A DNA stretch of 64,000 bases from Ctena decussata (lineage: Eukaryota > Mollusca > Bivalvia > Lucinida > Lucinidae), in assembly GCA_963989385.1 (NCBI GenBank), contig OZ022514.1, positions 26,391,222 through 26,455,221 on the forward strand, read 5' to 3'. Shown piece by piece: positions 34,744 to 45,595 of this stretch; position 1 is the stretch's first letter, and each line of letters starts with the position of its first letter. Below the pieces are notes generated by a model that saw nothing but the letters and a program-made list of their open reading frames with translations, had not been told where the DNA came from and ran no database searches. The translations under genes were made by a program, and so were the position numbers.

Positions 34744-34889
34744 TGGGCCTGGATACCTCTGCTACGGGTTGAAAGGCTTGTAGCCTGTATACCCAATCTT
34801 CTTAGATTTTTTCACTTAAAACTGTTATTTTTCGGGAATGGAAGGTTTATAAAACTTCAAGTAAAAGTCTCAGGTCATACATCTTATGC

Positions 34890-35135
34890 CTCCGGTGGGA
34901 GTCAAGTCTATACTTAAACTGGTTCACTGTTTCAGCTTCAACCACATGTGGTGATAAGTTATTTCAGTCATTTACGACACGGTTGGAGAAAAAGAACTTT
35001 CTTACATCCAAAAGGCATGATGATTTCTGTAATTTATATTATGTCCTCTAGTAGTAGACTTTGAAAACTGAAGAACTGATTAGCTGGTATTCTATCGAAA
35101 CCTTTGATGATCTTAAACGTCTGAATCATGTCACC
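34890..35135 (-). pseudogene. Non-LTR retrotransposon C-terminal fragment (left)
   Basis: The minus strand reads RGDMIQTFKIIKGFDRI, then after frame changes TRGHN, RKFFFSNRVVND*NNL and HVVEAETVNQFKYRLD. This is the familiar C-terminus of LINE-type ORF2 proteins, broken by a stop and indels. A second copy is at 54640-54850 in the same orientation. Confidence 0.7.
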
Positions 35136-35414
35136 TCTTTTTCCCAACTCGTTCAATAAATTCAATACATAACACACAAGGACTCATGACAGATCCTCTA
35201 TAGCTCAAAAAATGCACGCAAATTAAAATATTATATAAATCATGTATACATCCATGTCTTTTGCCATTTTTACAAAGAGGAACAACTTTTGTGACATTCA
35301 ATTCGCTTCCCCTGACATCATAGCCCTTCAAAATGGGTTGCAGACCTATTTTGAAGGCCTATGATGTCAGGAGAAGCAAATAAAAAGGAAATAAGCTTAA
35401 AATAAACTTTGAAA

Positions 35415-35462
35415 CTTAAAGGAAAGAATTTGCACTCCAAAGAGCAAATTCTTTCATTTAAG
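35415..35462. repeat. Short hairpin element
   Basis: CTTAAAGGAAAGAATTTGC and its near-complement GCAAATTCTTTCATTTAAG flank a 10-nt loop. The mirrored copy is near 54328-54375 in the right arm. Confidence 0.65.
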
Positions 35463-35726
35463 AAATTATCCCAATTGTGATGGGCGGCAGGAATGTAAAT
35501 GACAGAGTTGTTTCCCCGGAAATTGTATTAATTCACTTCAGACTGTATCGATTCAGTGTCCAATTATTAGACTTTGCTTGTGCAGCGTTTTTAACCCATT
35601 AATGCCGTTCCATAAAAAAGTATCTTAGTTTGCAGACAATAGAGAGCCAGATCAGACGACGGTGTCCTTTAGCATTAAATACAAATGTACATGAATTCCT
35701 AAAATTGAATATTTTATATTCAAATC

Positions 35727-35866
35727 AGCCACTCCGGACTACCGATCCAGCGCTCGCAAGATCGATCCCCCGCTTTTCCGGTCTTTCGAATGCGACTTTA
35801 AACTGAGGTCCCGTCTCCATACTTCGTTGTTGGTGGGACGTTAAACCCGTGTTCACTCACCCGAAT
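35727..35866 (+). mobile_element. SINE family 3 in left arm
   Basis: Contains CGCAAGATCGATCCCCCGCT (B-box region) and CTTTAAACTGAGGTCCCGTC, then GTTGGTGGGACGTTAAACCC. The 5' head is partly lost. Its partner is at 53898-54052 (-). Confidence 0.65.
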
Positions 35867-36221
35867 CAGTTGCGCTTGTATGGTAAAGGAGCCCTTTAGG
35901 CATTAGCCGATAAAGTGCAAAAAAGCAGAATTGGCAAAATTAATGTCTGCAAATTTAAACTAAAAAAAAAGAAAAAAAAATGTTTCTTCCAAGCTATATC
36001 ATATTGAGAATTCAAGAACTGGAGGATAAACAAATCCTGATCATGCGGCTTATCCGCCTCAGCAGGCTCTGTGTAGTTAGAAAATTCAACATTATTGTAT
36101 TTTTATTATTATTATTATTATTAATATTATTATTATTATCATTATTTTATTTGTTTTTGGCGCTTTTAAGGGTTCAAGGGTAAATCCTGCTCTGCGGAGT
36201 TCTAGTAACAGAAATCGTATA

Positions 36222-36438
36222 GGGGAGAGTCGGGTAACTTCGGACAGCGGGTTAATTCGGACACTGACACTGTTTCCTTCATACGTCAGTTGTTTGGAAT
36301 TAAAACAAAAATTAAGTGACCAAACAGAGAAAATTCTGATGAGACGGCTCATTATGAGCCATCTCATCTGGATTTTCACTGATTGCAATTCGGTATGTCC
36401 GAATTTACCTGCCTGTCCGAAGTTACCCGACTCTCCCC
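36222..36438. mobile_element. MITE with GGGGAGAGTCGGG termini (left arm)
   Basis: GGGGAGAGTCGGGTAACTTC continuing to CGGACA is mirrored by TGTCCGAAGTTACCCGACTC ending TCCCC. It is flanked by a TA duplication. A second internal inverted repeat centres on GGCTCATTATGAGCC. There is no ORF. Partner: 53347-53560. Confidence 0.75.
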
Positions 36439-36920
36439 TAGGCAAACGTGCATCTCACCACAAATAGTTATACCCCGGATACACAAGATTGTCGGAGGAT
36501 TCGCCTGTCCATCCGTTCTTTAGTTCATTATTTTGTCTGTTTGCTGGTCCTTCATATTTACGTAAAAGTTTTGCCTACATGTTAAGTTTGCTTTCATAAG
36601 TAGGATGGCACTAGTCGGGGATAAACGTGAGCCCTTGTTTCAGTGTGTTTAAGTGTAGCACGCGGGACTGTTACGTAAGTCAATATCACATTAAATTGAA
36701 ATCGATTTATTCCATTATGTTTATTGAATAAGCTAAGGCAGCATGCATACGACCATTGCGTCATGAAATATGATTCCAAAGCAACAGCAGGTTCAACCTG
36801 TTTTATCCTGTAAACTGATGATTGTTTCTACAAAGATGTTTTTTTATGATCAGTGCAGTAAAATGCAAAATCTCGAAGAGTTCCTTAAAGAGCAGAGAAC
36901 ACATTCAGAAGAAGGAACAT

Positions 36921-36966
36921 GGGCCAGATTACGTAGTTTCGGCTAATAAAGCCTCCCCAGTGACCA
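36921..36966 (-). ncRNA. Hammerhead ribozyme copy 5, core mutated
   Basis: The core reads CTGGGGA instead of CTGANGA, so the conserved A after CTG is G. GAAA, stem II and stem III (with one change) remain. Cleavage activity is probably lost. The mirrored copy at 52821-52866 has the same change. Confidence 0.7.
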
Positions 36967-37307
36967 TGACAATATCTGGTGCCGAAACCAGATAAAAGCA
37001 TACTGTAATTTCTTAATTTTAATTGAGCAGTCAATTCAAGGACTGCGGATTAGTATCAAAAAGGGTCCAAATGATATAAAAGACGATGATTTAGAATAAG
37101 CGCCTAACCAGTCTAAAATTTCAGATTCTTCAGAACATATCCTCTGATCTCATGGGACAAAAATAAAAAATATAATCTGCACTATGGATGATGTAAGGAG
37201 AGACGTTTTACGGCCGCCACACGGCACAATACCAGCTGAAGTAAAGTAAAATTTAAAACTTAAAGAGTTCCTAAAAGAGCATAGAACACATTCAGAAGAA
37301 GGAACAT

Positions 37308-37353
37308 GGACCAGACTACGTAGTTTCGGCTAATTAAGCCTCCTCAGTGACCC
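37308..37353 (-). ncRNA. Hammerhead ribozyme copy 6, core intact
   Basis: Core CTGAGGA, stem II GGC/GCC with loop TTAATTA, GAAA, stem III CTA-CG-TAG, GUC triplet, and stem I GGGTCA with TGGTCC (wobble pairs). All required bases are present. Confidence 0.75.
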
Positions 37354-37522
37354 TGACAATATCTGGTGACGAAACCAGAGAGAAGCGTACCGTAATTTAT
37401 TAATTTTAATTGGGCAGTCAATTCAAAGACTGATTAGTATCAAAAGGGTCCATATAGATAGCAATGATCTCTTATCAGCCAATAACTGGCCGAAATCGAT
37501 TAAACAAACTTTAATTATCCAT

Positions 37523-37710
37523 GACACGACAAACCAACAATGTGATTGTGTACCCAGCACAGACTCAGATCAGCCTGGGCATCCGTCCAGTCTGATCAGA
37601 GTCTTGAGTGTCCGTATGGATGTAGCTTAGACCCTTAGCTACCCTTTGAGCACTTAAGGAAGAGTCCGATCAAACTGGGCGCACAACCAATTTGTTGGTT
37701 TTCTCGTGTC
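37523..37710. mobile_element. MITE with GACACGA(C/G) termini, copy 1
   Basis: GACACGACAAACCAACAATG is mirrored by TTGTTGGTTTTCTCGTGTC. The interior carries CAGACTCAGATCAGCCTGGG and related inverted phrases. A second copy is at 38436-38667, with right-arm partners at 52037-52263 and 51085-51316. Confidence 0.7.
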
Positions 37711-38194
37711 GCTGCTCAAATTATCCATGATAGCCTGTAGCTTCTCCCCATATGTTTGTATTAAATTTCAAAATTCTCATGAAAAATTATACCCTAGGCA
37801 AATAATGAGCGATAGTAAAAGTACTTTTATCTGCCAAATGGATGATTTGTGACGGTTATTGGAAAGAAAAGAATTTGGAAAATATCGCAGACCGCGCTTT
37901 CCGCCCAAAACGAAGACTGGGTACGCCTAGCATAGTTGAACAAGTGCGTATATCTATAAAGGAAGGAATTTACTGCTCTAAGAGACTTGGAAAAAATCTA
38001 TTTGAGAGATGCTGTTAAAAAGTGATTTCTGCAGAATACATGAACATGCATAACTGCTGAAAAATACAACATATCTTCCTAGAACTTTATGTGTTTTTTC
38101 ATAATTTAGAATTCAAAAATGCGTGAGCTTTTGATGTTAAAGACGACTTCTTTGGTGTAGTCGTCTGTTTCTTAAGGACCTAATTACTCAGACG

Positions 38195-38300
38195 TACTTA
38201 TTTTCAATGCAGCAGATGTTGTGCTATGTGGTGGCCGTAAGACGCCTTCCCGTACATCATCATAGTGCAGATTATATTTTCTGGCCCTTTGGTATCAATG
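38195..38300 (+). mobile_element. Retrozyme unit fragment without ribozyme (left arm)
   Basis: TGGTGGCCGTAAGACG and CATAGTGCAGATTATATTTT match the middle of the retrozyme unit, in the opposite orientation to array 3. No hammerhead core is included. Its partner is at about 51465-51560. Confidence 0.55.
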
Positions 38301-38435
38301 AGTTCAGACAGAGTCAACTTGAACTTAAGCCAGTGCTAGGGGCATAGCCGGTGTCAGACATTTCATTTCTACTCATGAACAGTCTCCATTATGCTGAGTC
38401 TGCTATTTTCGTTTTATTTCATGTTCATTTGAGCA

Positions 38436-38667
38436 GCGACACGAGAAAACAAACAAAGTGGCTGTACACCCAGCGCAGACAGAGATCAGCCTGGGCATCC
38501 GCCTGGTCTGCTTCGACTCTTCGCTAAGCGCTTAAAGAGTAGCTACATGTAGGGGTGTAAGCTACCTCCATGCGGACAGCAAATACTCTGATCAGACAGG
38601 GCGGATGCCGAGTATGATCTGCGTCTGCGCTGGGAAAACAACCACTTCGTTGGTTTTGTCGTGTCGC
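38436..38667. mobile_element. MITE with GACACGA termini, copy 2
   Basis: GCGACACGAGAAAACAAACA is mirrored by TCGTTGGTTTTGTCGTGTCGC. Internal inverted phrases GATCAGCCTGGGCATCCGCC and GGCGGATGCCGAGTATGATC support a fold-back element. Confidence 0.7.
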
Positions 38668-38899
38668 AATTCAATTTTGTTTTATTTCATGGGCTAGATT
38701 TGCTGCAGTAAAACAGAATGCTACAGACTCAACATTTCAAACACCCGAGCCTAATATTCTTTGCTGGCGGTGATTGAAAATGCAGCCACGGGATGCGCCA
38801 CTTACATTGAATGTATACATAAGGTAAGTTTGTATATTGTGTTATGTTATATAGAATATATCCTTTGTTCGGGTGTATGTTTATGGCCCACAGCATAAT

Positions 38900-39840
38900 T
38901 CATGTTGAGGGAAACGGGCGTGTGAAACCGAATAAAGCCCCGCCTCTCTTAGCCACACCTCTTCTAGTATATTCATAAGGCGGTGCTTGAGGGTTACGCA
39001 CATATGAAACCGAATACATGTATAGCCCCGCCCTTCTCAGGCCCGCCTCTTCCAGTATGTTTATAAATAAGGCGGTGCTTGCGTTGTGGTTTATTGATAC
39101 ATGCATTACCATTTATTGTGTCCGCTTATCTTTAACGAATGTCGATTAAGAAATATTGTTAACTGTATCGCTGCCCATAAATTCCTTTCTGTTTGGTTTC
39201 GTGGTTTAAAACAGAAAACAGGTTAAGGATGTTAAATGCGTTCGATGATTTCTGTGATTATGAACCACAACAAAACCTACGACGAGGGTTACGCGCGTGT
39301 AAAACCCGTTAAAGCTTCTTTCCATTTACGTCCAGTAACGTGTTGCTGGCCTTTCCGAGGCAATGCTTCTGTTGTGGTTTATTATTGTCATTGTTTGTCG
39401 GCTGACTGTTTATTCATAATTTAGGATGGCCTTGCAGCCACTTGCTGAGAAAGAGTTGGCCCCGAGGTTATATTTTTTTCGTGCTCAACTCACCTGAGCA
39501 TGAAATTTTATCTGCTGATAAATATGAAAATGCCAACTTGCCAAATGTTGGCATTTTCACATTCATAAACAGAAAAAAATTCCTTCTCAGCTAAACTGAG
39601 CAAGAAAACCACTGAACTTATCAGTAATTTGCTATTCTATTAGCAGATACAATTTCATGCTCAGCTGAGTTGAGCATGAAGAAAACGTTTTATAACATCG
39701 GGGCCTGATTTCTTGGATTTTTGCCTTACGTTCCGTCTTTATGAGGTGAGGTTGAGGTTGGGCCTGTAAAATCGATTAAAGCCCCCCAGTAATTCATTAC
39801 TGACCGTTCCAAGGCGGTAGTTCTGTTGTGGTTCTCTGTT
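38900..39840. repeat. Dispersed repeat with GGCGGTGCTT blocks (left arm)
   Basis: Several blocks share a pattern like GGGTTACGC...TGAAACC...AAAGC...GGCGGTGCTTGCGTTGTGGT at about 38913, 38990, 39278 and 39770. Further scraps lie in intron 3 near 22479 and 23997. No coding evidence. Confidence 0.5.
39482..39676. mobile_element. MITE with CTCAACTC termini
   Basis: TGCTCAACTCACCTGAGCAT, then GAAATTTTATCTGCTGATAA, is mirrored by TTAGCAGATACAATTTCATG, then CTCAGCTGAGTTGAGCA. It is about 195 bp without an ORF. The interior has its own hairpin (AAAATGCCAACTTG...TTGGCATTTT). Partner: about 50072-50267. Confidence 0.65.
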
Positions 39841-40144
39841 GCCTGTTTTTGGTGTCAGAGTTTCTGTGATGTTTTACCTTATGTATGTTCTTATTATTTT
39901 TGGTTCGGTTTGGGTTGCTGAGTGGCCACCTTTTGGGAACAAGCTGCTCACTCGGTTGACCATATGTTCTCTGTATCTTGATTATTTGTAATCTTAGTTG
40001 TTTCCAACTATGGTTTGAGGGCTGGATTTGGATTTTGATTGTTTCAGTTCCTGGTCTTTGCATACTTTTTACTTTTATGGTATTTCCTTTCCTATTTTAA
40101 GTTTGGGGCAGGATGTGAAAATCGATTGTGTCGGTTCCTGATCA

Positions 40145-40680
40145 GTGCCTTCTTATTAGGGGATAACTGTACCCAAAATTGTCATTTGGGGAGATAAATC
40201 GTCGGATTAGGAGAGGATACCTATAAGTTCTTGGAACTTGTTTTCCGATCCTAACATTATATGTATGTGTGAATATATTTTGTACGAAACAAAAACAAAA
40301 TATTGTTAAAACCAATCGTCGGTTTTATTGTCGGAAATTTTGTTTTACGGCGACGCGCAAGAGGAGCCGTAAAACGAAATGTGCGATCATAAAACCGACG
40401 ATTTACCTCCCCAAATGACAGTTTTCAATACAGTTATCCTCATTCTAATGCACTTTCCACATTTCCACCTTTAAAAGTGTGCTACTTTGCACACACAGCA
40501 AACGCTTTCAGCGACGTAGAACCAGACTTCAATCAATGGGAAGCGACGTTACATAATGACGTCGGGTTTCCGACAGTATATCGCAGGATATACTGTCACA
40601 ATTTTTTTACGTTACCCAAACAGGCGTCGCGTTACATACGTAAGTGCATTAGAATGTGCGTTGGTTTTCACTAGTTTTCA
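40145..40680. mobile_element. Non-autonomous element with GGGGATAACTG termini (left arm)
   Basis: Inverted phrases ATTTGGGGAGATAAATCGTC and GACGATTTACCTCCCCAAAT bracket an inner palindrome around TTTTACGGCGACGCG / GGAGCCGTAAAACG. The right-arm counterpart (about 48760-49590) carries an extra copy of the same family. Confidence 0.55.
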
Positions 40681-42340
40681 AAATAGAAAAAAAAGAAATA
40701 AAGAAACGAAAAGAAATGAAGAAGAAGAAATAAAGAAATTTTCAGTGAGTGCAGTTTGCAGTTTTGCAAGATGTCAGCTACCAAAACAGTCCAACGTCTG
40801 GACTACGAACTACATGTGTATCTATAAACAAATGCGCGCATATGCTGTACTTGAGTTTTTATCCTTTCGGCTAGATATTCTATAAGACACGGTTATTTGG
40901 AATTTATGTATTATTTTTCACTGCATTGTAGGAGAAAATCTTCAAGCCTTGTCTATGCAAGCTATGGATGTTATGGAAATAGCAGAAGAAGGGTAATTTT
41001 ATGTTGTGGCGCACTGACTATTACATGGGTATTAATCAGGGCCCAGTAAGGCAAAACATCGTTAGCTTAACGAAATTGTAAGGTCAGTGATTTTTTAAGT
41101 CATCTAGTACTAATAAAACCAAATGTGCTCATATGTTTAGGCAAAATATGATGGTGTTTGAAAGTTTAACGTCTTGCTTATTAACGACGTCATTAGTTTT
41201 AACATGTTCTGTGCCAAATGGACCATTTATGATCCATTTCTGGTGTGATTAATTCGGTCCCAAAATTCCGTAAAAATAATTGTAAATATAATATTTTTTT
41301 ATAAAATAGTCTGTCGTTTCATAAATATATAAATTGTTGCTTTTATAGACGCTAAAATCGACTTTAAAAGGTTGTTATTTTTGATTACGTCATGCGAGGA
41401 GAGTGAAATGAAACGTTTGGCGCCACTAACGTCACGTAACGTCGCGCCAAACGCGGGGGATGTTCAAACGTTTACACTGGAAAGGTGTAATTGTTTTAAT
41501 TGCATTGTTTCGCCGTTTCATTTGTTTATCCTTTATGTTATCTGGTAAAATTTCTAAATTCTTCTAAAACTAAGACAAACTTGACATAGCGACAAGAATC
41601 TTACCTGAGTTTGGCTTCCATTCTTTTGAATTGTTTTGGCTTTTTGTGGGTTCTTGCTGCATCGAACATCTCTTTCCTGATGCCCTTGGCTGTCGCTTTT
41701 CTCGAGACACAGGGGCTGAGGTGGCTCGATGGGGGACGCCTGCGCTCGCGAGTTAATATACGTAGGCGTCTCTTACCTGTTGTCTGCAGTTAATGTGTCC
41801 CGCGGAATGCGACAATAGGGGGATGCTCGTTGCCTACCGAGACCTGCCCATCATCTCTTTTCTTTCAAACTTTTGGGGTTTAGCGACACTGGAGAAGTTA
41901 AATACAGAAACGCGCATCTATCGCACTAAAATTGGTACGGATACGTTTATATTATGAGCATTTTCAGAAAAAAAAACTGATGAAAATTTTTCAGGACAGA
42001 CATGGCAAGACCTATCTCGATCTTTTGTTTTGGATATTCTCCCCAAAACAAAAGCAAAAAAGAAATAAATACAAATAAAAACATTTAATGGAAAGAAGGA
42101 AGACTCATTCTTTTTTTATCGGGTGGTAGTTTTTATTTTTGTTTGTTCGTTCAAATATTATTTATTTCTGTTTTAACATCGGACAGCCCTCCTATGGCAT
42201 GCAAGGGAGCGAAGTCTAGACATGTAACCGCCGGGGTAAATCCACTAAAATGTTAAGACGGCTATGCTAAAATAGGTCTAGGAGATCTTTTCCTGTGGGA
42301 ATTTCCTATATAGTCTATGTTTCTGGGACAGTCCAGTCGG
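40681..42340. other. Left arm, unassigned stretch
   Basis: No gene or element recognised. It contains a GTCACGTAACGTCGCGCCAA phrase near 41429. The mirrored stretch is about 47120-48750. Confidence 0.4.
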
Positions 42341-42781
42341 GGGTATGTGTATTTGTGTGTGTGTGTGTGTGGGGGGGGGTGTCGAGATTGCATTTTATAG
42401 TAATATTTCCGGAAGAAATATTTCCGGAACAGCAGTGGTTGTGGCACTTTATCACGAAAAATCAATGATAATTACTGTAAATATAATTTTATTGCATTTC
42501 CTATACGTTTTGTGTTTTGGAAGACCTGTCAGAGAGTTCAGAAAGTCAGAAAGTAGTCCCACCCTCACACTCCTCACCCCCCCCCCTTCTCCGCCCCCCC
42601 CCCCCCCCCACAAACACACACATCTTGAAATATGGCTATAGGAAGAAAGACAATGTAGTGTATTGTTCGAACCTTTTTAGAGCCACTTTTTTCCCATAGT
42701 CTTCCCACCACGTCCTCACCCCACCAGAAATTGGCTATTAGAAACTTTGGTATATAGTGGGATTTCAAGTTCTGATCATAG

Positions 42782-42830
<49 letters not shown>

Positions 42831-42835
42831 TATAT
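42341..42835. repeat. Simple repeats in left arm: GT, G, C and CA tracts
   Basis: TGTG run at about 42352-42380 followed by poly-G, C-rich run at about 42579-42609, and a CA tract at about 42788-42829. Reading frames across these are artefacts. The mirrored tracts in the right arm differ in length. Confidence 0.8.
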
Positions 42836-43354
42836 ATGTACATGTATGTACATACGACTTACACACGACTTACACGCCCACTGAGTATAAAGACAAGGAC
42901 ATATTGTCACTCTCTTACTTAGCAATAGCTGCAGAAGAAAGAACCGAAATCACTTTTGACCATTTCTTCATTTCTTCATTCTTATTTCTTCCCAGACAGA
43001 CCGTGGCAGACTGACACGTATACAGACACGTGGAAATATGCATAACTTGAAATTACGGTGATTTCTCGGCATCGGCATCGCTTTACCTGCGTACATGTAC
43101 AGTACGCAATGCAAATTATCACATACGCATTCCAGCTTACAAGAAGACTAACAAACAAGCAGATGAATGCGCGTTTTGTTCAGTCGCCTATAGTCCCTGG
43201 GTACGAAACCATAACAGACACATTACGGTGTCCTAAGGTACAGTGTCGCCGCTTCCATAAGGCTGACGCCATCCTACCACCCTGGGCCCATGACACACTG
43301 CGCGGATTTCCTTATATAGATTGAAATAATAATCGGACAAGTGTCCCGATGAAA

Positions 43355-43605
43355 GTTGAGCCCACGACTCCCTGCATGGGGGTGGTAAATGTAATGGTCG
43401 GGCGATGGTTCTGGGTGGCTTTCAGTGTCGGGGTGTCCTACTAATTTGGATAATAGAAGGGCCTATTGTTCTTGCTGAAAGTGTGGGCGGGGGTAGTTTG
43501 AACATTTTTTTCTCTCCTCTATCATTATCTATTTTCTTCCTGTGAGTCGGCTCGAAATAGACTGAAATACTGTGTCAAAGATCCGTTAAATCTAAAATAA
43601 CCAAC
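43355..43605 (-). repeat. Dispersed repeat copy (left arm)
   Basis: Reverse of the sequence at 58150-58420 and 62140-62310. Shared phrases include a run like TATTATCCAAATTAGTAAGACACCCC and GAAAATAGATAATGATAGAGG. Its mirror is about 45350-45595. Confidence 0.5.
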
Positions 43606-43867
43606 CAAACGCTGCGCGCATGCATAAATGGACGCCTGCACAAACTTACAAATGTCAAAAGGTATGTGCATGACCACGTACGCACGCTGACATGGAAAGA
43701 CAAAGTGTCAAGCTGTTTCTCTCCGACGGACTGATAAGCACATGTACATGTACATGCCTTTCTAGCATGTATTATCCGGCGGTTTTTTGCTTTTTGCGGA
43801 CAGGTACTTGCCCTTCTGTGTCAGATTTGAACCTCATTATAATGAGTGTGGAGGGAGCAAATTCAAC

Positions 43868-44033
43868 TACACTGTAGAACAATAATACGTGAATTTTACT
43901 GTAGAATACCCGGCAACCAGCTGCCAGTCTATTTCCCGTTATTTTTACGGGCGCCCGTGAACATTGGCGGAATCATCACGCAGAGCAGGGTTGAATAAGA
44001 CTGGTATTGTTTTGGTTAGATAGCCCTTCAACA
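43868..44033. mobile_element. MITE fragment related to the central MITE (left arm)
   Basis: Starts TACACTGTAGAACAATAATA and shares GGCAACCAGCTGCCAGTC and ATTTCCCGTTA with the MITE at 44228-44692. It also carries, inverted, the end segment with CATCACGCAGAG and AGCCCTTCAACAC. Mirror: about 44887-45053. Confidence 0.6.
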
Positions 44034-44250
44034 CTATTTTAAATAAATAATAAAACAAACAAAAAATATTTCCAGTGAAATGAGCAGGGCATCAGTTGTA
44101 TTGAATCCCTTTTGAAAATGCTGCAAAAGAACAGGAAGTGTTTGAAAACTGGCGGTCGAATTGATGGAATGTAGGAGATAGATAGGGAAGGCCAGGATGC
44201 GGTAAACAATGGCATAGGAAAAAAGCATACACTGTAAAAAACATTCCTTA

Positions 44251-44669
44251 GATTTTACGGTAGAATACCTGGCAACCAGCTGCCAGTCCATTTCCCGTTA
44301 ATTTTACTGCCTGTAAAACATGTTTTTTTAGAAATCTCGATTTGGTAGACTTATGCTAACTGACCGCACTCGAAAATACCTCTATAGTGTTGGTTGGTTG
44401 GTTGGTTGATTTGATGCTTAACGTCCACGGTAAACAACTAAGGTCATGTCGGGACGGTCAGTTAACCTAACCACACTATTCCTGGGCAGGCTTAGACCTC
44501 CTAAGCGGTTAACCAGTACTAAGTGCACATACTTTCGCCAGTAACTGACAACTGCCCTTCTTGAATCAGCGGAAGGAGAAACGAAAGTATGTGGCCAGAC
44601 TTTATAGTGTTGAAGGGCTATGTGACCAAAACAACACCTGCCTTATTCTTCCCTACTCTGCGTGATGAT
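44251..44669. other. Asymmetric spacer of the palindrome
   Basis: The only part of the dyad region not mirrored. It is the MITE interior plus the inserted SINE. Arm coordinates sum to 88920 on each side of it. Confidence 0.8.
44391..44600 (-). mobile_element. SINE family 1, 5'-truncated, inside the central MITE
   Basis: Has the family body (CAGTTAACCTAACCACAC, CCTGGGCAGGCTTAGACCTC, GAATCAGCGGAAGGAGAAAC) and a TTGGTTGGTTGG tail but no tRNA-like head. It is flanked by TATAGTGTT on both sides, a target-site duplication of about 9 bp. Confidence 0.75.
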
Positions 44670-45349
44670 TAAGGAATGTTTTTTACAGTGTATGCTTTTT
44701 TCCTATGCCATTGTTTACCGCATCCTGGCCTTCCCTATCTATCTCCTACATTCCATCAATTCGACCGCCAGTTTTCAAACACTTCCTGTTCTTTTGCAGC
44801 ATTTTCAAAAGGGACTCAATACAACTGATGCCCTGCTCATTTCACTGGAAAGATTTTTTGTTTGTTTTATTATTTATTTAAAATAGTGTTGAAGGGCTAT
44901 CTAACCAAAACAATACCAGTCTTATTCAACCCTGCTCTGCGTGATGATTCCGCCAATGTTCACGGGCGCCCGTAAAAATAACGAGAAATGGACTGGCAGC
45001 TTGTTGCCGGGTATTCTACAGTAAAATTCACGTATTATTGTTCTACAGTGTAGTTGAATTTGCTCCCTCCACACTCATTATAATGAGGTTCAAATCTGAC
45101 ACAGAAGGGCAAGTACCTGTCCGCAAAAAGCAAAAAACCGCCGGATAATACATGCTAGAAAGGCATGTACATGTACATGTGTTTATCAGTCCGTCGGAGA
45201 GAAACAGCTTGACACTTTGTCTTTCCATGTCAGCGTACGTACGTGGTCATGCACATACCTTTTGACATTTGTAAGTTTGTGCAGGCGTCCATTTATGCAT
45301 GCGCGCAGCGTTTGGTTGGTTATTTTGGATTTAACGGATCTTTGACACA

Positions 45350-45595
45350 GTATTTCAGTCTATTTCGAGCCGACTCCCAGGAAGAAAATAGATAATGATA
45401 GAGGAGAGAAAAAAATGTTCAAACTACTCCCGCCCACACTGTTTGCAAGAACAATAGGCCCTTCTATTATCCAAATTAGTAAGACACCCCGACACTGAAA
45501 GTCACCCTGAACCATCGCCCGACCATTACATTTACCACCCCCATGCAGGGAGTCGTGGACTCAACTTCCATCGGGACACTTGTCCGATTATTATT
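45350..45595 (+). repeat. Dispersed repeat copy (right arm)
   Basis: Mirror of 43355-43605 and similar to 58150-58420. Contains TATTATCCAAATTAGTAAGA and GTCACCCTGAACCATCGCCC. Confidence 0.5.

Larger units (their letters stand above)
36860..37460 (-). mobile_element. Retrozyme-like array 3 (left arm)
   Basis: About one and a half units with a 387-bp period, holding hammerhead copies at 36921-36966 and 37308-37353. It ends near GGGTCCATATAG, close to where array 1 ends. It is mirrored at about 52360-52935 in the right arm. Confidence 0.75.
34161..44250 (+). repeat. Left arm of the giant inverted repeat
   Basis: About 10.1 kb that reappears reverse-complemented at 44670-56104. Mirrored landmarks include 43058-43324 versus 45596-45862 and 39797-40063 versus 49686-49952, whose 88-codon frames translate identically. 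A CA tract near 42788-42829 faces a GT tract near 46637-46678, and the MITEs, SINE and retrozyme units are all in mirror order. One ~430-bp stretch (34690-35125) is direct rather than inverted relative to the other arm. No host gene lies in the arm. Confidence 0.92.
44228..44692. mobile_element. Central MITE at the dyad of the giant palindrome
   Basis: TACACTGTAAAAAACATTCC (then TTA) at 44228-44250 and its exact complement at 44670-44692 are terminal inverted repeats ending in TA. Outside them the arms mirror base for base (AAAAAAGCA|TA and TA|TGCTTTTTT). The interior is asymmetric and contains a SINE (44391-44600). Without the SINE, the MITE is about 245 bp. Confidence 0.8.

Noticed and set aside
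36330..36390. Hammerhead at CTGATGAGACGGCTC
   Set aside because: The CTGATGA match is there, but no GAAA follows the stem; it is the inner hairpin of a MITE.
39797..40063. 88-codon frame conserved at 49686-49952
   Set aside because: Same reason: mirrored copy in the palindrome within a dispersed repeat.
42345..43014. Open frames with Thr-His, Cys-Val or Pro runs
   Set aside because: They are translations of CA/GT and C/G simple repeats; the mirrored frames at 46452-47122 have the same origin.
43058..43324. 88-codon frame conserved at 45596-45862
   Set aside because: Identity comes from the inverted duplication, not selection. There is no domain, no splice context and no codon-like pattern of change.
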